NCBI GenBank assembly: GCA_046348365.1 | Contig: JAXMEL010000002.1 | Location: 682,001 to 746,000 of the forward strand | DNA length: 64,000 bases | Reading direction: 5' to 3' | From: JAEUPI01 sp046348365 | GTDB taxonomy: Bacteria; Pseudomonadota; Gammaproteobacteria; Burkholderiales; Burkholderiaceae_C | In this document: positions 58,508-64,000 of the stretch, piece by piece | Layout of the letters: the number at the start of each line of letters is the position of its first letter | Numbering within the stretch: the first letter of the stretch is position 1 | Made by a program: the position numbers and the translations under genes | The notes under the pieces: generated by a model | Seen by the model: only the letters and a program-made list of their open reading frames with translations | Told to the model about the DNA's origin: nothing | Databases searched by the model: none

Positions 58508-59518
58508 TCAGGCCGGCAGCTTCAGCAGCCGCCGCGCATTGCCCTCGTAGATCTTCTGCCGCTCGGCCGGGGTGACGTCGAGCGCGTCGACGATGCGAAT
58601 CGTCCAGTCGATGTAGGCCGAGCCCTTCTCGGGGTCGAACGGCGCATCGGAGGCGAACAACACGCGGTCGAAGCCGAAGAACTTGAGGCCGAGCGCCGTC
58701 GCGTCGGCGGCGCCGAACAGGGCGGTGTCGGCGTAGAACATGCGGAAGTAGTCTAGCGGCCGCTTCTTCAGCGTCTTCAGCAGCACGGTGTAGTCGCGGT
58801 CCGACGTGCGGCTGCCGAGCTGGTCCCAGCCCGGGCCGACGCGGCCCTCGAAGTACGGAATCATCGCGCCCATGTGGTGCGTGATGATCTTCAGTTCCGG
58901 GTGGCGGTCGAACAGGCCCTCGAACACGATGTGCGCCATCGCCGCGCTGGTTTCGTACGGCCAGCCGAAGGTCCACCAGATCTCGTAGTGGCTGCGCTGC
59001 TCGCCGAGGTAGTCGGGATGGTTGGCGCCGCGCGCCGGGTGCAGCCAGATCGGGCGGTCGAGCCTGGCCATCAGGTCGAACAGGGGCAGCGTTTCGGGTG
59101 CCGTCAGCGGCTTGCCGAGCACGTTGGTGAACACCTGCACGCCGACCGCGCCGAGCTGGCCGATCGCGCGCTCGGCCTCGCGCAGCAGGCCGTCGGGGTC
59201 GTTCATCGGCAGCGACGCGATGAAGGCCGGAAAGCGCTTCGGGTAACGCGCGACGAGCGCGGCCATGCCGTCGTTGGCCAGGCGCGCCATCTCGGTCGAC
59301 ACCGGCGGCGGGCCGAACACCTCGATCGGCGGCGAGCCGGCGCAGATGACCTGCGCGTAGTCGCCGAAGCGATCCATGATGCGGAAGCGCTCGTCGAGAT
59401 CGACGATCGACGGGATCTCGCGCACGCGCTTGTGCATGTCCTTGCCGTTGGGCGCGACCTCGAGCATGCGGTCGTAGTAGGCGCGCGGGAAGATGTGGTT
59501 GAAGATGTCGAGTTTCAT
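58508..59518 (-). CDS. Amidohydrolase-2/ACMSD-family protein with altered first metal motif
   Basis: The 336-aa protein is of the ACMSD/resorcylate decarboxylase branch. It has WLHPARGANHP, IITHHMGAMIPYFEGR and VLFASDAPFDPEKG. The N-terminal D-x-H-x-H metal motif is replaced by MKLDIFNHIFP, so the first His is Phe (D4, F6, H8). Such 'DIF.H' members form a known subgroup and may bind one less ligand. It would catalyse a metal-dependent hydrolysis or decarboxylation; substrate unknown. It diverges from a LysR gene and precedes a Bug receptor gene. Confidence 0.87.
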   Translation of the reverse strand: MKLDIFNHIFPRAYYDRMLEVAPNGKDMHKRVREIPSIVDLDERFRIMDRFGDYAQVICAGSPPIEVFGPPPVSTEMARLANDGMAALVARYPKRFPAFIASLPMNDPDGLLREAERAIGQLGAVGVQVFTNVLGKPLTAPETLPLFDLMARLDRPIWLHPARGANHPDYLGEQRSHYEIWWTFGWPYETSAAMAHIVFEGLFDRHPELKIITHHMGAMIPYFEGRVGPGWDQLGSRTSDRDYTVLLKTLKKRPLDYFRMFYADTALFGAADATALGLKFFGFDRVLFASDAPFDPEKGSAYIDWTIRIVDALDVTPAERQKIYEGNARRLLKLPA

Positions 59519-59559
59519 CGTGCAGGCCGTTGTCGGCGCGAAGCGTGCGAGGCCTCAGG

Positions 59560-59610
59560 TTGACACGTCGCGATTGATCCGACAATTTGATTTTCTTGCT
59601 CGATTGATTC
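59560..59610 (+). promoter_or_regulatory. Possible LysR-type regulatory region: direct repeats and a -35 box
   Basis: The gap between the amidohydrolase and LysR genes holds the direct repeat CGATTGATYC at 59571-59580 and 59601-59610 (exactly 30 bp apart, about three helix turns). A perfect -35 hexamer TTGACA lies at 59560-59565 with GACAAT at 59581-59586 as possible -10 (15-bp spacer). This could be the LysR binding site with its autoregulated promoter. Confidence 0.45.
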
Positions 59611-59619
59611 GGGAAATTC

Positions 59620-60537
59620 ATGGACATCACGTTGCGGCAGCTGCGCGCGCTCGACGCGGTGGCGCGCGCCGGCAGCTTCACCGCCGCGGCGGCGCGGCTG
59701 CACCTGACGCAGTCGGCCGTCAGCGTGCTGATCGGCGAGCTGGAGGGCGCCTACGGGCTGCGCCTGTTCGACCGCACGACGCGCATGGTGCAGCTCACCG
59801 AGGCCGGCCGCGAGTTCCTGCCGGTGGCGCAGCAGATGCTGGCCGACCTCGACCATGCGCTCAAGCGCTCGCGCGACCTACGCGACAAGGCCAGCGGCCG
59901 CGTGACGATCGCCGCCACGCCGCTGATGTCGGCCATCTTGCTGCCGGGCGCGATCGCGCGCTATGCGCAGCGCCATCCGGGCGTGCAGGTGCGCCTGCTC
60001 GACACGCTGGCGGCGCAGGTGTCGGCCAAGGTGCGCGACGGCGAGGCCGACTTCGGCATCGGCACCGCGCTGCGCTCGAACCGCGAGCTGGATGTGCTGC
60101 CGCTGATGGTCGACCGGCTGGTGCTCGCCTGCCCGCGCGGCCATGCGCTGGCCGAGCGCGTGCGCGGCGTCGCGTGGCGCGAGCTGGCCGGGCTGCCGTT
60201 CATCGCGCTGGCGCGCGACAACTCGGTCGGGCAGCTGATCGGCGAGCAGCTTGCTGCCGCAGGCGTCGACGTGCGCGTGGTGCACGAGGCGTCGTACCTG
60301 TGGACGGCGCTCGGGCTGGTCGAGGCCGGGCTCGGCGTGACGGTGCTGCCCTCGTATGCGCGGCCGGCGGTGCGCCGCACGGCGATCGTCATCCGGCCGC
60401 TGGTGCGCCCGGTGGTGCGCCGCGAGACGTCGATCCTGGTGCGGCGCGGCCGGTCGCTGTCGCCGGCGGCGCAGAGCCTGCGCGAGTTCCTGCAGCAGAA
60501 CCTCGTCGAGCGCGTGCGCGACGCGGCACGCGCGTGA
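59620..60537 (+). CDS. LysR-family transcriptional regulator
   Basis: The 305-aa protein begins MDITLRQLRALDAVARAGSFTAAAARLHLTQSAVSVLIGELEGAYGL, a clear LysR helix-turn-helix, and has an effector domain with KASGRVTIAATPLMSAILLPGAIARYAQRHPG. It diverges from the amidohydrolase-Bug receptor operon and is likely its regulator. It is convergent with the small AOR-operon membrane-protein gene (4-bp gap). Confidence 0.9.
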   Translation: MDITLRQLRALDAVARAGSFTAAAARLHLTQSAVSVLIGELEGAYGLRLFDRTTRMVQLTEAGREFLPVAQQMLADLDHALKRSRDLRDKASGRVTIAATPLMSAILLPGAIARYAQRHPGVQVRLLDTLAAQVSAKVRDGEADFGIGTALRSNRELDVLPLMVDRLVLACPRGHALAERVRGVAWRELAGLPFIALARDNSVGQLIGEQLAAAGVDVRVVHEASYLWTALGLVEAGLGVTVLPSYARPAVRRTAIVIRPLVRPVVRRETSILVRRGRSLSPAAQSLREFLQQNLVERVRDAARA

Positions 60538-60540
60538 GGC

Positions 60541-60936
60541 TCACCGGCGCGTCGATGCGAAAGGCAGCGCGGTGCCCGGCTTCCAATGCCGCCAGCGCCG
60601 CGGCGCGTGCGAGCTGACGGCCGACACGAACAGCACGGCCCAGAACAGCAGCGGCGCGCGCGCGGCATCGAGCGCCATCCACGCCACCAGCGCCAGCTTG
60701 GCCAGCGACACCAGGCCGGCCAGCTCGTTCCAGCGCAGCCGCGCATCGAGCGTTTCGAGCACCAGCAACGCCAGGCCGCTGGCGGCCACGGCCAGCGCCG
60801 GCGGATGCGGCGCGAGCGGCGCGCCGAGCAGCGCGGCGCCGAGCAGCGTCACCGTGGCCAGGTGCGCGGCGCGCAGCGCGATGCCGAGCCAGCGGCGCCA
60901 CGCGGCGGCCTTGTTCGCGCTGGGCAGATCAGCCAC
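60541..60936 (-). CDS. Hypothetical small membrane protein, end of the AOR operon
   Basis: The 131-aa protein starts with GTG at 60936, overlapping the stop of the preceding gene by 8 bp. It has about four hydrophobic segments (ALRAAHLATVTLLGAALLGAPLA, ALAVAASGLALLVLETLDA, GLVSLAKLALVAWMALD, APLLFWAVLFVSAVSS) and an Arg/Trp-rich tail. I do not recognise the family. The overlap suggests that it is translated with the AOR-associated genes, though it could have an independent role such as an anchor. Confidence 0.65.
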   Translation of the reverse strand: MADLPSANKAAAWRRWLGIALRAAHLATVTLLGAALLGAPLAPHPPALAVAASGLALLVLETLDARLRWNELAGLVSLAKLALVAWMALDAARAPLLFWAVLFVSAVSSHAPRRWRHWKPGTALPFASTRR

Positions 60937-61276
60937 CGCCGCGATGCATGAAGAGGTCGAAGTGGCGCATGAAGCCTACGCGCGCGTCGGGCGGCACGGC
61001 GTCGAAGCGATAGCGCACCGCCAGGCGCGGCATCTGCATCAGCGCGATGCGGCGCGGCGGCAGGGCGCGCCAGTGCAGCCGCAGCGTGCCGGCGCCGATG
61101 CGCACGCTGGCGCCGAGGCCGTCGGCATCGAGCGCCATCGCATGGTCGGCCACCGCGCCGCGCACGATGTCGAGCCACTGCGCCGGCGTGAAGCCGTGTT
61201 CGCGCTCGAAGTCTTCGGCGCTCGCACCGGCATGCGCCTCGCCCACCTGCACCTCAGCCACCCGCGTCTCACCCAC
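60929..61276 (-). CDS. Hypothetical protein (115 aa) overlapping the MoaD-like gene
   Basis: A GTG at 61276 overlaps the stop of the MoaD-like gene by 8 bp. The protein reads VGETRVAEVQVGEAHAGASAE, then an alpha/beta-looking segment (FEREHGFTPAQWLDIVRGAVADHAMALDADGLGASVRIGAGTLRLHWRALPPRRIALMQMPRLAVRY) and a C-terminal stretch with FMRHFDLFMHRGGG. Conserved function is unknown to me. Its place in the operon suggests a role in maturation or electron transfer of the AOR. It has no Cys or signal. Confidence 0.6.
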   Translation of the reverse strand: MGETRVAEVQVGEAHAGASAEDFEREHGFTPAQWLDIVRGAVADHAMALDADGLGASVRIGAGTLRLHWRALPPRRIALMQMPRLAVRYRFDAVPPDARVGFMRHFDLFMHRGGG

Positions 61277-61523
61277 CTGCGATGGGCGGCCAGATCGCGA
61301 GCACATCGCCGTCGACCAACGCCCGCACTGCGCGCTGATCGGGCGGCACATAGACGCCGTTGATCAGCACCAGGTGCACCAGCTTGGGCGGCAGGTGGTA
61401 GGGCGCGATCGCGGCGGCCACCGTGGTGCCGGCCGGCAGCTCGAGTCGCAGTTCGTTGCCGCGGCGCTGGTCCGCGGGCAGGTAGTCGCCCAGCGAGGCG
61501 TAGAGCTTCAGCGTGATCTGCAT
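61269..61523 (-). CDS. MoaD/ThiS-family sulfur-carrier protein
   Basis: The 84-aa ubiquitin-like protein (MQITLKLYASLGDYLPAD) ends in Gly-Gly (PPIAGG), the C-terminus needed for thiocarboxylation and transfer of sulfur to molybdopterin. Its gene lies between the FAD oxidoreductase gene and two unknown genes in the AOR operon. The same position is occupied by a MoaD-like gene in known aor operons, so it may supply the dithiolene for the tungsten cofactor of this enzyme. Confidence 0.86.
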   Translation of the reverse strand: MQITLKLYASLGDYLPADQRRGNELRLELPAGTTVAAAIAPYHLPPKLVHLVLINGVYVPPDQRAVRALVDGDVLAIWPPIAGG

Positions 61524-61559
61524 GCATGCGTGGGCCGCGCCGGGCGCGCGGCCACGGCC

Positions 61560-62897
61560 TCAGCGGCCGCGCAGGTGGCCGGGCGCCGATTGTGCCTGTG
61601 CGCTCGCCAGGTACGCCGGCATCAGCTGGGTCGGGTCGCGCAGCAGCTCGTCTTTCCACGCGCCGAGGTGCACCTCGCCCTCGACGAGGCCGCGCATCAC
61701 GCCGACATGGTCGGTCCAGCCCACCGCGTTGCAGCCCACCAGGCGGTCGGCGGCGAACTGCAGGCTCAGGTGGCGATGGCGGGCGGCGTCGGTCAGCTCC
61801 ACGTGCTGGCCGCCGGGCACGCCCTGCCAGTTGCCGAAGCTCGCGCTGACGAGGCCCAGCGTGTCGAGCACGTTGATCTGCGTGACGCCGCGCAGCTCGG
61901 CGCGCCGGCCGGCCATGTTGAGCGCGGCCACGCGCGCCTGCTCGGCGGCGTTGGGCTGGATCGCGCTGACGATGGTCTTGCCGCTGACCTTGTCGAACGC
62001 TTCGGCGCAGTCGCCGGCGGCGTAGATGCCCGCCACGTTGGTCTGCAGGTGCTCGTCGGTGAGCACGCCCACCAGGCAGCGCACGCCGGAGTTCTCGAGA
62101 AAGCCGATGTTGGGCCGCACGCCGGTGGCGGTGATCACGAGATCGGCGTCGATGCGCTGGCCGTTGGAGAGCTTCACGCCCATCGCGCCGCTCGGCATCG
62201 CGCTCGAGCCGATGCCCACCGCCTGCGCGATCGTGCCGAGCAGCCCCGGCTTGCCGACCGCGCCGCGCTCGATCGCGTCGACCTTGGCGCCGGTGACCAC
62301 GCTCACGCCCTTGGCTTCGCACCAGGCGCGGATCATGTTGCCCGCTGTGGGCCCCATCATGCGCGGCACCATGCGGTCGCCCATCTCGACCACGGTGAGC
62401 TTGACGTTGCGCGCCACCAGCGGGTCCATGATGATGCAGCCGATGAAGCCGGCGCCCATCAGCACCACGCGCGAGCCCGGCCGGGCGAGCAGCTGGATCG
62501 CGCGCGCATCGGCGAGCGTCCAGCAGCTGTGCACGCCGGGGCCGTTGATGCCGGGCACCGGCGGCGTCGCGGGCGACGAGCCGGTGGCGATCAGCAGCGT
62601 GTCGAAGGGCAGCGCATGGCCGTCGTCGAGCAGCACCCGGCGCTGCGCCGCGTCGAGCTGCTTGGCGCGGCCGCGCTTCAGCGTGATGCGCTGGTCGGCA
62701 TAGTGGTTCGCGCCATGGCGCAGGTGCGTGCCGGCCTCGCCGATCCTGCCGCTCAGCAGGTACGGGATCGCCATGCGCGAGTACGGCGACTCGGGCTCGT
62801 CGCCGACGACCGTCACCTCGTCGTTCGGCGCGTGCTTGCGCAGCGTCTCGGCGGCGATGATGCCGGCCGGGCCGGCGCCGAGGATCAGGTGCTTCAC
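61560..62897 (-). CDS. aorC: FAD-dependent NAD(P)H oxidoreductase, AOR partner subunit (AorC-like)
   Basis: The 445-aa flavoprotein starts with GTG at 62897, overlapping the TGA of the AOR gene (GTGA). It has two dinucleotide-binding motifs: LILGAGPAGIIAAE (FAD) and VVLMGAGFIGCIIMD (NAD), plus GDCAEAFDKVSGK. This is the pyridine-nucleotide disulfide reductase fold without the redox-active disulfide. In Aromatoleum, AorC is the FAD subunit linking the tungsten subunit to NAD+. It probably plays that role here. Confidence 0.87.
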   Translation of the reverse strand: MKHLILGAGPAGIIAAETLRKHAPNDEVTVVGDEPESPYSRMAIPYLLSGRIGEAGTHLRHGANHYADQRITLKRGRAKQLDAAQRRVLLDDGHALPFDTLLIATGSSPATPPVPGINGPGVHSCWTLADARAIQLLARPGSRVVLMGAGFIGCIIMDPLVARNVKLTVVEMGDRMVPRMMGPTAGNMIRAWCEAKGVSVVTGAKVDAIERGAVGKPGLLGTIAQAVGIGSSAMPSGAMGVKLSNGQRIDADLVITATGVRPNIGFLENSGVRCLVGVLTDEHLQTNVAGIYAAGDCAEAFDKVSGKTIVSAIQPNAAEQARVAALNMAGRRAELRGVTQINVLDTLGLVSASFGNWQGVPGGQHVELTDAARHRHLSLQFAADRLVGCNAVGWTDHVGVMRGLVEGEVHLGAWKDELLRDPTQLMPAYLASAQAQSAPGHLRGR

Positions 62898-64000
62898 AAC
62901 CCGAGCCGCGTGCGCGTCTCCGGCTTCAACTGGCCGTCGGCCGTCCAGCCGCGGATCTCGTAGTACTTGGGCAGCATCTCGGGCAGCTTGTTGACCAGGC
63001 CCTTGGCCGGGCCGGTCTTGGCCGGCTCGGTGAGCAGCCGCTTGGGCAGCGTGTCGTCCTTGCTGGTGAAGCCGGCGCGGTTGTTGAAGTCGCGCTCCAT
63101 GTTCCACACGCGCTCGCCGATCTCGCTCACCTTCTCGAGCGTGAACTCGGCGCCGCAGGCGGCGGCGAGCTGGTCGGCCAGGTCGGGCAGGCCCCAGGCG
63201 AAGGTGGTGAAGACGCACAGCCCCGACGAGTCGAACGCGGCGGTGGCGTCCTGGAACGCCTTGACCAACTCGGGCTTGCCGTCGGCGCTCAGCGGGTCGG
63301 TCTTCACCGGGACGCCCATCACCTCGGAGGCCACGGTGTAGCTGCGCAGGTGGCAGGCGCCGCGGTTGCTCGTGGCATACGTGAGGCCCATGCCCTGGAT
63401 GCCGCGGCTGTCGTAGGCCGGGAACTCCTGGCCCTTGACGCTCATGCTGAGGTCGGGGTGGCCGTACTTGGCGGTCAGGCGCTTGCTGCCCTGGCCGATC
63501 TCCTTGCCGAAGCCCTCGCCCTTGGCGGTGATCTCGGCAAAGTACGCCAGCGCCCTGGCCGAGCCGAACGGCGCCTCGATGCCGAGCTGCTCCTTCTTGA
63601 GCACGCCCATCGTGTACAGCTCCATCACCGCACCGACGGTGGCGCCGAACGAGATCGGGTCCATGCCCTGCTCGTTGCACAGCAGGTTGGCGTACTGCAG
63701 CGCTTCGAGGTCGTTGACGCCGTTGGCGGCGCCGAGCGCCCAGGCTGCCTCGTATTCGAGGCCGCCCGAGGCGTTCCAGTACTGCGGCTTGTTGTCGACC
63801 GTGAAGTGGCCCTTGTCCATCTTGCTGATGCGCCCGCACGCGATGGTGCAGCCGAAGCAGGCCTGATTGGTCACGAGCTGCTTCTTGCCGTCCGAGGCGC
63901 GCGGCGTGGCCATCGCCTCGGCCGAGATGTCCTTCGCGCCTTCGAACTGCACGTCGCGGTGGTTGCGCGTCGGCAGCGCGCCGACCTCGTTGATCACGTT
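62894..64000 (-). CDS. aorB: Aldehyde:ferredoxin oxidoreductase, tungsten-type, C-terminal part (runs off the right edge)
   Basis: The frame is open to the window edge and gives 368 residues, about two thirds of an AOR of some 600 aa. It contains the cluster motif C-x2-C-x3-C (ACFGCTIACGR), the acidic motif YEAAWALG with NDLEALQYANLLCNEQGMDPIS, RGACHLRSYT with a His at the active-site position, and a fourth Cys in SSGLCVFTTF. The sequence fits the W-pterin AOR family, which oxidises aldehydes to acids. BamB of class II benzoyl-CoA reductase is in the same family; the adjacent FAD subunit favours AOR. The N-terminal domain is missing. Confidence 0.86.
   Translation of the reverse strand, partial: NVINEVGALPTRNHRDVQFEGAKDISAEAMATPRASDGKKQLVTNQACFGCTIACGRISKMDKGHFTVDNKPQYWNASGGLEYEAAWALGAANGVNDLEALQYANLLCNEQGMDPISFGATVGAVMELYTMGVLKKEQLGIEAPFGSARALAYFAEITAKGEGFGKEIGQGSKRLTAKYGHPDLSMSVKGQEFPAYDSRGIQGMGLTYATSNRGACHLRSYTVASEVMGVPVKTDPLSADGKPELVKAFQDATAAFDSSGLCVFTTFAWGLPDLADQLAAACGAEFTLEKVSEIGERVWNMERDFNNRAGFTSKDDTLPKRLLTEPAKTGPAKGLVNKLPEMLPKYYEIRGWTADGQLKPETRTRLGL

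Noticed and set aside
57498..59681. A fusion of amidohydrolase and Bug receptor in one frame
   Set aside because: The N-terminal part of that frame is out of frame with the amidohydrolase and is a shadow. The receptor begins with a signal peptide at GTG 58493.
62894..64000. AOR as BamB, the active subunit of class II benzoyl-CoA reductase
   Set aside because: The adjacent FAD/NAD oxidoreductase and MoaD-like gene fit an AorB-AorC operon; no BamC-I-type genes are in the window. It cannot be fully excluded since the N-terminus is missing.

Overview
The window is about 64 kb of very GC-rich DNA (by eye near 70 %) packed with short-spaced or overlapping genes. The content points to a betaproteobacterium of the order Burkholderiales, probably of the Rubrivivax/Leptothrix/Methylibium type. 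Evidence includes two orphan Bug/TctC-type periplasmic receptors, several LysR and GntR regulators, a 3'-CCA-encoding tRNA-Arg(CCG), and a palindrome-rich intergenic mosaic. This placement is an inference; no rRNA is present.

Left end (1-18 kb): a catabolic island for an aromatic or alicyclic acid. A LysR regulator (partial) diverges from a run of plus-strand genes: Rieske oxygenase alpha subunit, CaiB/BaiF CoA-transferase, a thiolase-like protein with its DUF35 Zn-ribbon/OB-fold partner, a GntR regulator, a quinone-reductase-like MDR enzyme, an acyl/aryl-CoA ligase, a second GntR regulator, and four genes that look like an ATP-dependent (class I, bzd-type) benzoyl-CoA reductase (N, O, P, Q). 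Two palindromes with the FadR-type core TGGT-N3-ACCA lie in front of the Rieske gene and in front of the reductase operon, so the two GntR proteins probably gate these units. Convergent to this is a minus-strand operon of Rieske ferredoxin, GMC oxidoreductase, aldehyde dehydrogenase and a Bug receptor, which could feed alcohols and aldehydes into acids for CoA activation.

Middle (18-41 kb): mostly housekeeping and general metabolism. It holds tRNA-Arg, a membrane-anchored cytochrome c, a YheT-like hydrolase, ilvE with a small Zn-finger gene, radA, two EamA transporters, arfB, alr, lplT, a two-domain response regulator, a glutathione peroxidase, an aromatic aminotransferase, a LysR gene divergent from a small ORF, an SDR, a polysaccharide deacetylase, an OPT transporter and an aldehyde dehydrogenase. 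Short hairpins sit at several gene junctions.

Right part (40.6-50 kb): an oligopeptide-type ABC transporter (two permeases, two ATPases, binding protein) ending in an amidase. The set is split by a DsbA/FrnE-like gene and by 613 bp of mosaic palindromes containing a long imperfect inverted repeat. A TTC38-like TPR gene and a GST follow.

Right end (50.8-64 kb): a neighbourhood with a molybdenum/tungsten flavour. XdhC and a HTH plus PBP-like regulator diverge from a MoxR ATPase - VWA protein - DUF364 operon. A small toxin-antitoxin pair and a Bug receptor/amidohydrolase unit with a divergent LysR follow. The edge carries a minus-strand operon with the C-terminal two thirds of a tungsten-type aldehyde:ferredoxin oxidoreductase, its FAD/NAD(P)H partner, a MoaD-like protein ending in Gly-Gly, and two unknown genes overlapping in series. 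A class I benzoyl-CoA-reductase-like system and an AOR system in one window suggest an organism able to degrade aromatics without, or with little, oxygen. The Rieske oxygenase beside the reductase makes the first cluster a mixed aerobic/anaerobic one, and its substrate is not clear from sequence.
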